A DNA stretch of 64,000 bases from CAZAYY01 sp964489525 (GCA_964489525.1 CAZAYY010000021.1:4577-68576), one strand, 5' to 3'. Numbered from the stretch's first letter, positions 24,618 to 34,939 are shown. Numbers and translations: made by a program. The notes: generated by a model from the letters alone, not told the origin.

Positions 24618-26308
24618 GGCTGGTTTGCTCCAGTGGGATGGCGGAAATCATACACCAGCAGGTCACCCAGGGGAAAGGTATCTTCCAGGGAATAGTGGGT
24701 TTTGAACCAGGCCAGGTGGGGGTGTTCTGCTTCCCCCAGGGCGCGATACTCTGCTTCTTCCCGGGCAAAAATCACAAACCAGATCTGCCCGGCTCCAGCC
24801 GCTGCGCTGGCGGGGGATTCTTCTGCCAGCAAGCCCAACACCTGCTGGGTGGGCAAACCCAGTGTATCCTGCCCACTGCCTGGAATATCGGCAATATATG
24901 CCTGGGCCAGGCCAGGTTGGTAATAGGCCAACGGCAGCATTGTCAGTTTGTTGGCATGCACCAGGCGAAAACCCGGCTCAACTGCCTTGCTGGCTGCTAC
25001 CTGTCCCAACAAATCAAATGGAGCATAGGGAAAACCCCGGTACCACAGGTGTTGGCTGTTGCCCAACTGCGAACCCAGGAAGAACAAACCAATGGCTGCC
25101 ACCATCACCGGGCGCGGCAGGCGGGTGCCAGTCAGCGCCCAGGCCAACCAGAGCAAAAAGAATACCCCGGCAGGCAGCAGCGCCCGTTCAATATATACAG
25201 GCTGAACCTGCGAAATGAGAAACAAGAGCGCCACAGGGGCAAAAGCCATCCAGGCAAGCCAAAGGCCGCCCCAGGGTTTGGGGCCTGCCCGGCGAAAAGC
25301 CCGCCAGGTTTGCCAGCCAGCCAGGACGATCAGAAAAATCATCACAAAAAGCGCCAGGGGCAGCCAGCCATCCGGAACAGGCAGGTTGGTGGTAAAGGTT
25401 AGCAGGGTTGTCAACAGCCTGCCCAGGCCGGGGCGGGTGGTCCAATAGGCCGTGTTGACCCGGGCCACCTGCGCCGGAAGCTGAATCAGCCAGGGCAGGT
25501 ACAGCAGCACAGCCAGCAGCCCACCGGCCAGCGTCCCCAAAACGGGTTGCAATTTTCCGGAGGATAACGCCAAAGGCCGCAAACGGGCAAACGCAAAGTT
25601 CTCTTTTTCAGGGGCAATGCGTGGGGCGCCCCTTTCGGGTTGACGGGCAGCCCATTGTTCCCAAGCCCAAGTCATAAGTGGGGTGGCCGCCAGCGGCAGC
25701 AGGGTTACCACAGCCAGGGCGTGGGTATATTGGGCCAGGGCGGCGCACACGCCAAAGGCAACCCACCAAAGCCACCGCCTCGTTTGCATGCCCAGCCAAA
25801 GCGCCAGGGCCGCCCCCACCAGGCTGGCAGACAAAAGGGCGTACATGCGAATTTCCTGGGCATAATGCACCTGGAAAGGAGAAAAAGCCAGGAAAAACCC
25901 GGCCAGCAGGGTAATTTTGAAGCGGTCTTGCGGCTGGGTTTCAAGTACACGCCAGACCAAACCGCAGGCCAGCGCAGCTGCAAGCAGCCCCAACCCCACG
26001 GAAAGAAGGCGCACCGCCACCAGCGAATCGCCAAATGCATTCATCCAACCCCACAACAGGGTGTAATATCCCAGGGGGTGAATGTCTGCTGCAGTCCCGG
26101 CAGCGTTGACCGCCAGGGTGCCGTAAGCCATGGCGGTAGGACCTTGGGCGGAAAACAAAATCGAGAAGGCTTCATCGTACCAGATGGGACGGCTGGAAAT
26201 GCCCAACAGGCGCACAAACCCAGCCAGGGTAAAACAACCCAGGCCCACAACAAACGGCCATTGAATTAAAGGGCGGGGCAAACGCTGGGGTTTCATCGGG
26301 CTGTCCAT
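24614..26308 (-). CDS. Polytopic GT39/ArnT-like glycosyltransferase (YDEA type)
   Basis: 564 residues from the ATG at 26308. A longer frame to 26407 would run 73 bases into the upstream gene and adds an unconserved N-terminus. Helix 1 is followed by RPIWYDEAFSILF with Asp45-Glu46, then HPLGYYTLLWGWM and VHYAQEIRMYAL, all typical of PMT/ArnT-type GT-C enzymes that take sugar from a polyprenyl phosphate. It has about eleven helices and a short soluble tail. It lies 26 bases after the preceding gene and overlaps the next by four, in the six-gene run. Confidence 0.82.
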   Translation of the reverse strand: MDSPMKPQRLPRPLIQWPFVVGLGCFTLAGFVRLLGISSRPIWYDEAFSILFSAQGPTAMAYGTLAVNAAGTAADIHPLGYYTLLWGWMNAFGDSLVAVRLLSVGLGLLAAALACGLVWRVLETQPQDRFKITLLAGFFLAFSPFQVHYAQEIRMYALLSASLVGAALALWLGMQTRRWLWWVAFGVCAALAQYTHALAVVTLLPLAATPLMTWAWEQWAARQPERGAPRIAPEKENFAFARLRPLALSSGKLQPVLGTLAGGLLAVLLYLPWLIQLPAQVARVNTAYWTTRPGLGRLLTTLLTFTTNLPVPDGWLPLALFVMIFLIVLAGWQTWRAFRRAGPKPWGGLWLAWMAFAPVALLFLISQVQPVYIERALLPAGVFFLLWLAWALTGTRLPRPVMVAAIGLFFLGSQLGNSQHLWYRGFPYAPFDLLGQVAASKAVEPGFRLVHANKLTMLPLAYYQPGLAQAYIADIPGSGQDTLGLPTQQVLGLLAEESPASAAAGAGQIWFVIFAREEAEYRALGEAEHPHLAWFKTHYSLEDTFPLGDLLVYDFRHPTGANQP

Positions 26309-26334
26309 CCGGGCGCGCACCAAAAGGAGCAATG

Positions 26335-27573
26335 CTACCTGAGGTTTTCTGAAAATTCGTGCAGCATCATTCGGGGCGAGCGCACTGCCCACCACCGCAC
26401 CCACCACATCGCAAACAAGCAGAAAAATGGAACCGGCAGGTACATCACCGCCTGCTCAACGTTTCCTTCAACGGTCCCCAAAAACAACGCCCACAGCCCC
26501 ACCAGCAGGACAACCAGGGTGGCATACATCCATTGAACACCACCGGCTTTCCAACGCTGTTCCCACACCCGGAAAACCAACAGCATCACCGGGATGAGGG
26601 CCACAAAATGGGTGGTGGCCGTGCGCAAGGCGATGAAATTGGTCAGCACCAGGGTCATCAACGCTGTCCAGGTGAACCAGCGTTCGTCCTTGCCCCAGGC
26701 AAAAAACCACTCGGCAAACAAATAGAGAAAACCCAGCACATTTAAGGTGATATTGATGACACCGCGAATACCCGGGAGTCCATTGGCCAGAATGGAAACC
26801 ACGGAGCCGATATCGGTGTAGCCGGGGTAAGCCACAATTTGCTGGAGCATTTGAATGGGCCAGGTGGGAATCAGCGCCATGGTAATCACAAATAAACCCA
26901 CCGCACTGCCCGCCAGGCTGGCAAGTAAAATATACCGCCGCACCGAAAGTGCCCAGAGCACAATGAACGGCAGCAGCAAATAGACCATTTGCGGCTTGAT
27001 GGTTGAAAGCGCAAGCAAAAACCCGGCCAGCACATCTTCCTTACGCTGGATGGCCAGTAAGCCCCAGATGATGAGAACCGTATTCAATGCTGCAATTTGA
27101 CCATTAATCACATTGCGCACCCCCGAATACCAAAGCAAGGCAAAAATCAGCAGGGCGGCCAGTTTGAGGGGTTTCACTTTCCAATCTACCAGGCGCAGGC
27201 TGAGAAACACACCAGCCACAAGGGCGGCTTGCAAAATGGTCATCCACAAAGCACGGGCAAAGGCAAAGTTTTCAAATAATGCCGGAATTCCAAAAAACAC
27301 AATGGCATACAATGGATAAAGGTACGTGACCGGGTCTTCCCCAGGTCGAGCCGGGCGGCCATAATACCAGAACTGGCTTTCGCGGGTAACTTCATCGCTG
27401 TAAGGGTTGATTCCCTCCATCAGGTACATGCGCGAACCAAGGTAGCGCGGGACGAAATCTCCTCCACCAGGAAATTGTTCCGCAAAACGGTAATTCATCA
27501 CTGTAACCCCAACCAGCGCGGCCCCTAACAACAATAATACAACCAAAAAAAATAATCCACTTTGCTTGCGCAT
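26335..27573 (-). CDS. GT87 (DUF2029)-like polyprenol-sugar transferase
   Basis: A 412-residue membrane protein with about ten helices. The first loop, PGGGDFVPRYLGSRMYLMEG..., carries the Asp of the GT87 family; then VINGQIAALN and TIKPQMVYLLLPF give the GQ-N and KPQ motifs of that family. GT87 enzymes (mycobacterial PimE and relatives) transfer mannose from polyprenyl phosphate-mannose on the outer face of the membrane. The family call is by motif; the actual sugar is not known. It is the second gene of the six-gene run, 12 bases after the first. Confidence 0.8.
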   Translation of the reverse strand: MRKQSGLFFLVVLLLLGAALVGVTVMNYRFAEQFPGGGDFVPRYLGSRMYLMEGINPYSDEVTRESQFWYYGRPARPGEDPVTYLYPLYAIVFFGIPALFENFAFARALWMTILQAALVAGVFLSLRLVDWKVKPLKLAALLIFALLWYSGVRNVINGQIAALNTVLIIWGLLAIQRKEDVLAGFLLALSTIKPQMVYLLLPFIVLWALSVRRYILLASLAGSAVGLFVITMALIPTWPIQMLQQIVAYPGYTDIGSVVSILANGLPGIRGVINITLNVLGFLYLFAEWFFAWGKDERWFTWTALMTLVLTNFIALRTATTHFVALIPVMLLVFRVWEQRWKAGGVQWMYATLVVLLVGLWALFLGTVEGNVEQAVMYLPVPFFCLFAMWWVRWWAVRSPRMMLHEFSENLR

Positions 27574-27585
27574 GCAGCCTCCAGG

Positions 27586-29211
27586 TCAGGGTTCTGAAAT
27601 GGGAAGGAGATATAAAACTAACCGGCCATGCACCGGGGTAGTCTCCCCGGCAGGAAAATCATCGATAAATTCAACGTACAAAACCAGGTTCTCGGCTTCC
27701 GGGCCTAAAAATGGGCTAAAAGAATTCCAGATCATTTCTTCCCGGTCCACGAGATAGGTACCGCCTTGCTGGCGCAGATAGGCCAGGAGGCGGTTCTCCT
27801 GCCGGGCGGCAATCGCATTCCAATCTACAACACCATCCAAGTTTATCACGCGGCGCTCCGCAAAATACCCCAAAATGCCGGAATTGAATGCCCCAATCAC
27901 CGCATCCGGCGGTGTGGAGGAGCGCACCCAATCGGAAGCCTGGATCCAATCCACCTGGCCAGGATAAACGGGTTCCGAAAAGGTCCGTTGCACCTGGAAA
28001 ACCAGCAAAACCAACAGCGCCCCGGCCAGTCCAAGCCAGCCTTGGCGCCCCAGTTTAGCCAACAAATGAGCCAGCCCCAGCCCAACCACCAACGCCAGCA
28101 GCCCGGCCCAGGGTGCGTAATACCAGCCGCGCGGGTACCAGCGTACCAGGGTATGCACCCCCAATCCAACAGCCACCCCAGCCAGGGCCAGCCAGGCCAG
28201 GTACACCGGGGCAGCAGATAAATGGGAATCTCTAGGTGCCATATGGGCCAACCAGCGTTTTACTCGCCGGGAAACCCTCCCCAGGCGCGCCAACAGAAGC
28301 ACGCCTAAACCAGCCAGCAGGGCCGCTCCGCCATAAATCAGGAGTGCCCGAACGGCATAATTGATTACCGGCAGTTGGAAATCCTGCCAGAGATTTCCCC
28401 CCAGGCTGAAACGGTACTGCACCAACAAGGGCATGGCCACCGCAGAAGACTGCGTCCAATGGCCGGTGGCCAGGCGGCTCCAGGCAAACCAGGGTGCCAC
28501 CACGAGCAGCCCAACCAGAGCATAGACCAGCCAGCCCCAATCCAGGCTGCGTGTCCGCCGCAAAGAAACTACGAAAACCCCCAACGAAACAAACAAAACC
28601 AGGATGGCGAGGTCGGTACGAGCCAGGAAAGCCAGGCCGCCCAACGCCCCGGCAGCGGCCCACGAACGCCAGGTCCAGGTTTGAACCAACCAATCCATTG
28701 CCCAAATATAACCGGCGAGCACCAGCATGGCCAGGGCCGTTTCCAACCCATTGACCGCCTCCATCGCCAGACGTAGGTTAAACAGGTAGAGCAGCGCCAC
28801 AACCGCCCCACTGCCTTTTTGCCAGCGCTCTGCCAGCAGGGCAAACCCGGTGGCCGCTAACACATCCAGCCCAGCGCCCAAAACCAGCGCACCGCGTAAA
28901 GCCACGTCTGCCGCCTCGCCAGGGAAAATGCTGCAGCATAAAGCGGCCTTGAACCAGGGCGCCAGCATGAGCACCCACAGCGGGTGAAACCCATTGGCCG
29001 GGTTAACCCCATCAAAAGTCACCCCTTGCCCTAAAACCAGGTTGCGAACAATCACAAAGTAGTAAAAAGCATCATCTGGCAGGGTAAAATCGAGGATGAA
29101 GTCCAACGGCGCAAAAGCCAACACCAGTCGCGCTGCAAGCCCGGACAGTATAATCCCAACCAACACCGGGTTTTGCCACCAATTGGGTTCAGGGTTTTGC
29201 TTTATCAACAT
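27586..29211 (-). CDS. Polytopic GT-C-like glycosyltransferase (DDAF type)
   Basis: A 541-residue membrane protein. The acidic pair Asp46-Asp47 lies in LPDDAFYYFVIVRNLVLGQG after helix 1, then NPANGFHPLWVLMLAPWF, a signature I associate with bacterial GT-C-like proteins. The soluble tail has AVIGAFNSGILGYFAERRVINLDGVVD, the same tail motif as in the products at 19491-20996 and 55686-57386. It is the first gene of the six-gene minus-strand run and diverges from the plus-strand gene at 29293 across a gap of about 80 bp that should contain both promoters. Confidence 0.8.
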   Translation of the reverse strand: MLIKQNPEPNWWQNPVLVGIILSGLAARLVLAFAPLDFILDFTLPDDAFYYFVIVRNLVLGQGVTFDGVNPANGFHPLWVLMLAPWFKAALCCSIFPGEAADVALRGALVLGAGLDVLAATGFALLAERWQKGSGAVVALLYLFNLRLAMEAVNGLETALAMLVLAGYIWAMDWLVQTWTWRSWAAAGALGGLAFLARTDLAILVLFVSLGVFVVSLRRTRSLDWGWLVYALVGLLVVAPWFAWSRLATGHWTQSSAVAMPLLVQYRFSLGGNLWQDFQLPVINYAVRALLIYGGAALLAGLGVLLLARLGRVSRRVKRWLAHMAPRDSHLSAAPVYLAWLALAGVAVGLGVHTLVRWYPRGWYYAPWAGLLALVVGLGLAHLLAKLGRQGWLGLAGALLVLLVFQVQRTFSEPVYPGQVDWIQASDWVRSSTPPDAVIGAFNSGILGYFAERRVINLDGVVDWNAIAARQENRLLAYLRQQGGTYLVDREEMIWNSFSPFLGPEAENLVLYVEFIDDFPAGETTPVHGRLVLYLLPISEP

Positions 29212-29292
29212 CTAAACTATACCAGGAAGAAATTACCGCCTACCGTGCCGGGCAGTGCCGCAAATCGGTGGACAACCAGGATTATACCCGTT

Positions 29293-31443
29293 ATGGAAGT
29301 GCTGCTTCACCCTCTAGAAGTCCTATCTCTTCTCGGAAAAAGTGCCGCCGGGCTTGGGCTTATCGCGGTCTGCCTGTATCTGTCTCACACACTGGCAGAG
29401 CGCCTGCTGCCCACAGGCAGCGGGTTGGCTTTGCGCTGGGCAGGCACGGCTGCCGCCGGGATGTGGCTGGCCCAGGTGGGCTTTCACGGCCTGGCTGCGG
29501 TTGGAATCTTCCAGATCGGTTGGGCGCTCATCTTGGGAGTCCTCGCCAGCGGTTTGACTATGCGAATATCACCACTCCCGGTTTTCGGGCAGGCTCTCCT
29601 GCGGGACGGGCGTACCCTTGCCCGCCGCCTCCGCTGGCTTGCCACTACCCCATTCCGCTGGGTTTTCTTGCCCGCTCTGCTGCTTGCTTTGCTGACCGCA
29701 CTCAGAGCCAGCTTGCTGCCCAACCTGGGCTGGGACTCGCTGACCTACCATACTCCCAAAGCCGCTTTTTGGGTCCAGGCTGGCGGTTACACCACCCTGC
29801 CCAGCCCGGGTGGTTGGGGCCAGTATTACCAGAACCTGTTTGGCGGTGGAGAAATTTTTTCCGCCTGGGCCATGCTGCCCTTTCACAATGACCTGCTGGT
29901 GGGCTGGGTAGATGTCGTCCAATGGGTCTTTTTGGGCCTGGCGCTCTATACCTTTGGCCGCACCCTGGCGCTGAAACCCGCCCTGGCGCTGTTGGGGGCG
30001 GTGTATGTGCTGTTTATTCCGGCAGTTTGGTACCCGGTAGGCAGCGGGTACGTGGACAATGGCCTCAACCTGGCGCTTACCCTGGGGTTGGTGTTTTCGA
30101 TCCAGGCCGTCAAAACCCGGCAGTACCGAGCCCTGCTGCTGGCTGGCATGGCTTTTGGCACTGCGGTGGCCGTCAAGGTGGTGGTGCTGCCCGCGGCCGG
30201 GCTGGTTTTCCTGGTGCTGTTGGGGTACACAGCCTGGCCGAAAAACCCGCCAGCCGCCAAAAGTCACCCGCTTTTTCCGCTGCTGGCAGCCGGGCTGGCC
30301 GGGGCGCTGATGGTTGTGCCCTGGTTGGCAATCAACCTCCAACAAACCGGGCTGCCGCTGGCCGGGCTGCCCGTTCAGGTGGGCGGCCTGCGCCTGGGGG
30401 ACCTGACACCCACCCTGGCCTGGTACCAAGAACGACCCGAACTTGCCCAAACCGGCCTGGCCGAGGAAGTGGTTGCCCTGGCGCGCATGTTCCGCTCCCC
30501 ACTCACCCAAACCCCCCACCTGAGTGTGCTTTCGCTGGTTTCTTTGCTTCTATTTCCCGTAATGGTTGTGCGGTGGCTGCGGCAATCACCCTCACATGAG
30601 GCCGTAGGGCGATTAGCAGGGCTGCTGGCGCTGGCCGTGACCATCGGGGTGCTGCTCTATTTTTATCAACCTGCCTTCAAAGTCATCCGGCTGCTCTGGC
30701 CGCTGGTCACAGCCCGTTTTCTGCTGCCGGTTTTCACCTGGACAGTGTTCGCCAGCCTGGCGTTGTTCCACCACCCCAAAAAAACCAACCCCCACGCCTG
30801 GTTCATCGCAGCCAGTGCCCTGCTCCACATGGGGGCAGGTGCCTTCTTTGGCTGGGCTGGTTTTGAATATGTCGCCGCTGCGGTTTGGGGCGGGGTGCTC
30901 ATCCTTGCGCCGGTCCTGCTGGCTTTTTTGGCCAAGGCCGGCCGGGTTCGGACTGCCTGGGCTGTTGGCCTGGTTTTATGCCTGGCTGCCGGGGTGGGAT
31001 TGAGCCTGTACCGGGCCGAAACCCGCTACCAGGCCGCGGTCGAAAGCCTGGTGTACGACCCCGTACACACCTACTGGGTTCCCACCGCGGCGCAGGTAGA
31101 CCAACCCGGCGCACCAGTCACCGTGGCCATCACTGCTGGCCCCCATCAAAACGCCGATAACTGGTTCATGGCCTTTTTTATGGGCAGCGAACTGCAAAAC
31201 ACGTTGGTGTACCTGCCGGTTGCAGCCGGTGGCGAGATTGTAGATTTTTACCCACCGGGCGAGTTAGAAGAAAGCGCCAACCAGGAGGCCTGGCTGGCGC
31301 GACTTGAACAGCATGGGGTGGATTATGTAATGAGCTTTGAACCAGCCAGTATTGAACTGGCCTGGATGGAAAGCCAACCTGCCCGCTTTGAACGGGTTTC
31401 CGGCAGCGGGCAGCGCTGGGGGCTGTACCGGGTTATCCCTTAG
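29293..31443 (+). CDS. Polytopic GT-C-like membrane protein (WDSLTYH family)
   Basis: 716 residues from the ATG at 29293. An upstream in-frame start at 29173 would overlap the divergent gene and adds a non-hydrophobic N-terminus. The acidic motif WDSLTYHTPKAAFWV is at 147-161, the position and pattern shared with the paralogs at 22629-24617 and 47646-49679. It has about a dozen helices and a soluble C-terminal region of about 130 residues (from YRAETRYQAAVES). The tail overlaps the convergent epimerase gene by 11 bases. It is probably an extracytoplasmic sugar transferase. Confidence 0.75.
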   Translation: MEVLLHPLEVLSLLGKSAAGLGLIAVCLYLSHTLAERLLPTGSGLALRWAGTAAAGMWLAQVGFHGLAAVGIFQIGWALILGVLASGLTMRISPLPVFGQALLRDGRTLARRLRWLATTPFRWVFLPALLLALLTALRASLLPNLGWDSLTYHTPKAAFWVQAGGYTTLPSPGGWGQYYQNLFGGGEIFSAWAMLPFHNDLLVGWVDVVQWVFLGLALYTFGRTLALKPALALLGAVYVLFIPAVWYPVGSGYVDNGLNLALTLGLVFSIQAVKTRQYRALLLAGMAFGTAVAVKVVVLPAAGLVFLVLLGYTAWPKNPPAAKSHPLFPLLAAGLAGALMVVPWLAINLQQTGLPLAGLPVQVGGLRLGDLTPTLAWYQERPELAQTGLAEEVVALARMFRSPLTQTPHLSVLSLVSLLLFPVMVVRWLRQSPSHEAVGRLAGLLALAVTIGVLLYFYQPAFKVIRLLWPLVTARFLLPVFTWTVFASLALFHHPKKTNPHAWFIAASALLHMGAGAFFGWAGFEYVAAAVWGGVLILAPVLLAFLAKAGRVRTAWAVGLVLCLAAGVGLSLYRAETRYQAAVESLVYDPVHTYWVPTAAQVDQPGAPVTVAITAGPHQNADNWFMAFFMGSELQNTLVYLPVAAGGEIVDFYPPGELEESANQEAWLARLEQHGVDYVMSFEPASIELAWMESQPARFERVSGSGQRWGLYRVIP

Positions 31444-32359
31444 TGCGGAAAAATTCCAGGGTTTGGGCCAGGCCGTCTTCCAGCGAGACCTGCGGCTCCC
31501 AGCCCAGTTCGCTGCCAATCCGGCCCGCATCCAGAATGCTGCGGAACACCTCGCCCGGTTTGCCGGGGCCATAATTGGCCGGAAGCGAATAGCCGCTGAC
31601 TTTCTTCAAGACTTCGTAAATTTTATTAATCGAAGTACCAACCCCGGTGCCGATGTTGTAGGCCCGGCGGTTGCTGGCCGGGTTATCCAAAACCATCAGG
31701 TTCGCCCGGACCACATCGCCCACGAACACAAAATCGCGTTCCTGGTCCCCGGTGCCATAAATGGTCAGGGGTTTTTCGGCCAACATCCGCTGGGCAAAAA
31801 TGGCCACCACACCGGCCTCGCCAAACGGGTCCTGGCGGGGACCGTAGATATTGGCATAGCGCAGGGTGGTATATTCCAGGCCGTAGGTCACAGCATACAG
31901 GTGCAGGTACATTTCAAAAGCATACTTGGCCGCGCCATAGGGCGAGAGCGGCTGGATGGGGTGTTTTTCATCGCAGGGCAGGTAGGTGGGGTCGCCATAC
32001 ACTGTGCCGCCGGAGGAGCTAAAAACCACCTTCTTCACCCCGGTTTTACGGGCATTTTCCAGCAGGTTTAACCCGCCCAGGATGTTGATATCGGCGTCCA
32101 ACATCGGGTTTTCCACCGAAACGTTCACACTCATCTGGGCAGCATGGTGGTTGACCACATCCGGGCGTTCGCGCTCAAACACATCCTTCAATGCAGCGTC
32201 GCGAATGTCCATTTCGTAAAAGTTTGCAGCAGGATTGATGTTTTCACGTTTTCCTGTGGCCAGGTTGTCCACCACCACCACCTGGTGGCCGTTGGCAATC
32301 AACGCATCGCCAATTTGGGAAGCGATAAACCCCGCACCGCCTGTGATTAAGATTTTCAT
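31433..32359 (-). CDS. NAD-dependent nucleotide-sugar epimerase (GalE/WbpP-like SDR)
   Basis: A 308-residue extended SDR. The Rossmann glycine motif GGAGFIA is at 7-13, and Asp31 is at the end of strand 2, favouring NAD. The catalytic residues are Ser115-117 and Tyr141-x3-Lys145 (YGAAK). The later motifs RYANIYGPRQ and RDFVFVGDVVRAN are typical of UDP-glucose or UDP-GlcNAc 4-epimerases. It should supply a UDP-hexose for the glycan made by neighbouring transferases. It is the last gene of the long minus-strand glycan run and meets the plus-strand gene tail to tail. Confidence 0.9.
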   Translation of the reverse strand: MKILITGGAGFIASQIGDALIANGHQVVVVDNLATGKRENINPAANFYEMDIRDAALKDVFERERPDVVNHHAAQMSVNVSVENPMLDADINILGGLNLLENARKTGVKKVVFSSSGGTVYGDPTYLPCDEKHPIQPLSPYGAAKYAFEMYLHLYAVTYGLEYTTLRYANIYGPRQDPFGEAGVVAIFAQRMLAEKPLTIYGTGDQERDFVFVGDVVRANLMVLDNPASNRRAYNIGTGVGTSINKIYEVLKKVSGYSLPANYGPGKPGEVFRSILDAGRIGSELGWEPQVSLEDGLAQTLEFFRTKG

Positions 32360-32425
32360 GGGAATGTCTCCTCTTGAAGGTATGATTTAGAAATGATTCA
32401 GCCCCACCCCCAGGCGGTTATTATT

Positions 32426-33988
32426 TTATCGCACTCGCCGGTAAATGGCGTAGCCTGGAAACGTGGTTTCTAACGCAAACTCCCCAGCCGCCAGGACAGC
32501 ATCGTAAATCTTCCACTTGCGGCTGAATGGCCCCACCACCAGGTAATCGGGGTCGCCTGAGAGGGGATCATATAAAATCGGCTGGTTTTGGCCCAAAGAA
32601 TCGTTTTGAATACCCGTAACGCTCACCGAAGCAGGGGGATAGTGGTATGGGCGCTCCAACATAAAAAAGAGTTCGCTGTCATAGGTCTCAATCCTGGCGG
32701 TGGGCGGGGTGTTCTGGTTCAGGTATGCAGCGGTTTGGGCAGCCCCGGTGTGGCTGGTGAGGAACACCAACAGCACAATGCCGCTCGTGATCACAAATGC
32801 CAGCACCAGCCAGCCAGCCACCAGCCAGGGTAGCACCAACCGGCTGGCATTTTTCAGCCGGTCAGCCAGCGTCCCACCCCGGGCACTCCCCGCCTGGCGC
32901 AATTCGAGCAGCAGGCGGCGAAAACGCAGCCCGCGCGTACATTCAACCACCGCCTCTGCCGAGAACAAAGACCCCAAAAACACCGGGATAAACAGGTAGC
33001 GCACAAACGCCATCCCCAACAGGGCATACCAGCCCAACCAACTGATTACCAATCCCAAAATGGCCAGGCGGGTGAGTAAACCGGCCCGTTCGACCAGGGG
33101 AACGCCATTTCGCCAGGCTACCCAGGTTTTCCACAAAGCCCAGGCCGCACCCACCAGGGTGAGTAGGCCAAAGGTAAACAGGTGGCCCAGCGCCTCGGCC
33201 CGCACAGGCCCATCCAGCACAAGGGCTGTCACCTGGAACAAACCGGGCATCTCCTCCCCCTGCCCCACGCGCTCCACCAGGGAAAACAACCCGCTCACCA
33301 GGGGTTGGCGCAGCCCCCAGGCCGCGGCAGTCACCAGCGCCAACAACCCGGCCTCGCGCCACCAGTGCTGCCAGAGCGCGGCCAGCAGCGCACCCGCCAG
33401 CCCCACCCACCAAAAAGGCACCACCTGGGCCTTGCTGATCAGCGCCGCCGCAAAAAACGCCCCTGCCCCTGCACCCCCCAACCAGGGCCGCCCAGCCAAC
33501 CCGATATACAAGCAGCCAAAACCAGCCGCCAAAAACAGCAAAGCCGTGATCTCGCCCAACACTTGGCGGCCAATCAGAATGGGATGCAGTTCATTGGCCA
33601 TTGGCGCCAGCAAAACCAACCCCAATGCCAGCCCGGCCGTTTTGGGCGAAGAAAGGCGGCGCGCCAGCAGGTAGAACACCCCCAGCGCCGCCAGCATCCC
33701 CAACACACCCGGCAGCCGCCCCTGCCACGTTCCAACCCCAAAGAGCCTAAAGCTCAGCGCTGCCAGCCCGGTGACTGGCAAATGCCCAGAGAGCGTGGGC
33801 CCGGCCTCCTGCCCATTGCGATACAAACCAAAGAAACCATCCTGCGCCCAACTGCGCGCCACCCCCAACGTCCAGCCCTCATCCCACCACAAGGATGGGA
33901 CGCGCCCAAGGTCGGAGAAGAAGGCGAAGAGGAGGATTATCACCAATAAGGCATTACCGAACCAGAGCAGTTTTTTTTGGGCAAACAT
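32426..33988 (-). CDS. Polytopic GT39-like glycosyltransferase (WDEGW type)
   Basis: 520 residues from the ATG at 33988, five bases after the previous stop. After helix 1, Asp36-Glu37 sits in SLWWDEGWTLGVARSWA, followed by HLPVTGLAALSFRLFGVGTWQGRLPGVL, the layout of PMT/ArnT-like GT-C enzymes. It has about ten helices and a C-terminal soluble part of about 120 residues with IETYDSELFFMLERPYHYPP. It is embedded in the operon between a GT2 gene and the epimerase, so it probably acts on the same glycan. Confidence 0.8.
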   Translation of the reverse strand: MFAQKKLLWFGNALLVIILLFAFFSDLGRVPSLWWDEGWTLGVARSWAQDGFFGLYRNGQEAGPTLSGHLPVTGLAALSFRLFGVGTWQGRLPGVLGMLAALGVFYLLARRLSSPKTAGLALGLVLLAPMANELHPILIGRQVLGEITALLFLAAGFGCLYIGLAGRPWLGGAGAGAFFAAALISKAQVVPFWWVGLAGALLAALWQHWWREAGLLALVTAAAWGLRQPLVSGLFSLVERVGQGEEMPGLFQVTALVLDGPVRAEALGHLFTFGLLTLVGAAWALWKTWVAWRNGVPLVERAGLLTRLAILGLVISWLGWYALLGMAFVRYLFIPVFLGSLFSAEAVVECTRGLRFRRLLLELRQAGSARGGTLADRLKNASRLVLPWLVAGWLVLAFVITSGIVLLVFLTSHTGAAQTAAYLNQNTPPTARIETYDSELFFMLERPYHYPPASVSVTGIQNDSLGQNQPILYDPLSGDPDYLVVGPFSRKWKIYDAVLAAGEFALETTFPGYAIYRRVR

Positions 33989-33992
33989 ATCA

Positions 33993-34937
33993 CTACCCAA
34001 ACAATTTTTGTTTCAACACAATAAACACTTTTGCCCGTTCGCCCAGCAGCATCACCAAACCCAGGGCTATCCAGGCAGCCAAATTAAGAGCCCAGGTTTT
34101 TACTGCCTTCCATAATCCTTTCCGGGCCGCCTGGGCATCGTCCAACATCAAAGCCCCTGCGCCCCAATACAAATAAAAAGATGAGCGAGTTGAACGAGCC
34201 AGGGTCAGAAAAATCGGGCTGGCCTCGATTTTGCGCATCAAATGGTTAAAGCCTGCCAACATCTGCTGCTTGTTTTGAGAACCGCTGCCAACCCGGTGAC
34301 GGTACAGGCCTGTAGGTTGGGCCTGGTACGCCGCCCCCCCTTGGGACGTTAGCCGATACCAATAATCCCAATCTTCATTCCCTGCCATAACGGGGTCAAA
34401 ACCGCCCACTTGTGCTGCATATTCCGCCCGCACCATCGCCGCATGAATTGGGAAGGGATTTTGTTTCATGAAAACCAGGGCATTTTGGCGAGGACTGCCC
34501 AACGACATCTTAATTCTGGGCCGGTCAAAAAAGGGGCGGGCTAAAGCTGTCTCCTGGCCCTCTTCAAAGAACAGGGTATCCGAAAAAACGACGCAAACTG
34601 CAGGATGGTTTTCCAAATAACCGGTTTGCAGTTCCAACTTTCCCGGAAGAAACAAGTCATCAGCATCCAGAAACACAAGGTATTTCCCGGAAGCCGCCTG
34701 CAGCCCGGTATTGCGCGCCGCACTGACCCCCCGGTTGGGCTGGTTGATAAGGTGAATACGCCCAGCATACGGCGCTAAAACCGAGAGCGTTTCATCGGTA
34801 GAACCATCGTTGACCACAATAATCTCCACGGCCGGGTAATCCTGGGCTAACACACTTTCCACCGCCAAACAAATGTGCCTGGCAGCGTTGTATGCCGGAA
34901 TAATGACCGAGATGGTGGGTGCATCAGGGCTGACCAT
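33993..34937 (-). CDS. GT2 family glycosyltransferase
   Basis: 314 residues from the ATG at 34937, two bases after the upstream stop with AGGA in place. The longer frame to 35084 lies wholly in the previous gene. It has a classical GT-A fold: TISVIIPAYNAARHI at the N-terminus, VVNDGST for nucleotide binding and the DxD-like VFLDADD (metal site). A later GGFDPVMAGNEDWDYWYR gives the catalytic-base ED region. Two possible hydrophobic C-terminal segments suggest membrane association. It should add one sugar on the cytoplasmic face. Confidence 0.9.
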   Translation of the reverse strand: MVSPDAPTISVIIPAYNAARHICLAVESVLAQDYPAVEIIVVNDGSTDETLSVLAPYAGRIHLINQPNRGVSAARNTGLQAASGKYLVFLDADDLFLPGKLELQTGYLENHPAVCVVFSDTLFFEEGQETALARPFFDRPRIKMSLGSPRQNALVFMKQNPFPIHAAMVRAEYAAQVGGFDPVMAGNEDWDYWYRLTSQGGAAYQAQPTGLYRHRVGSGSQNKQQMLAGFNHLMRKIEASPIFLTLARSTRSSFYLYWGAGALMLDDAQAARKGLWKAVKTWALNLAAWIALGLVMLLGERAKVFIVLKQKLFG

Positions 34938-34939
34938 GT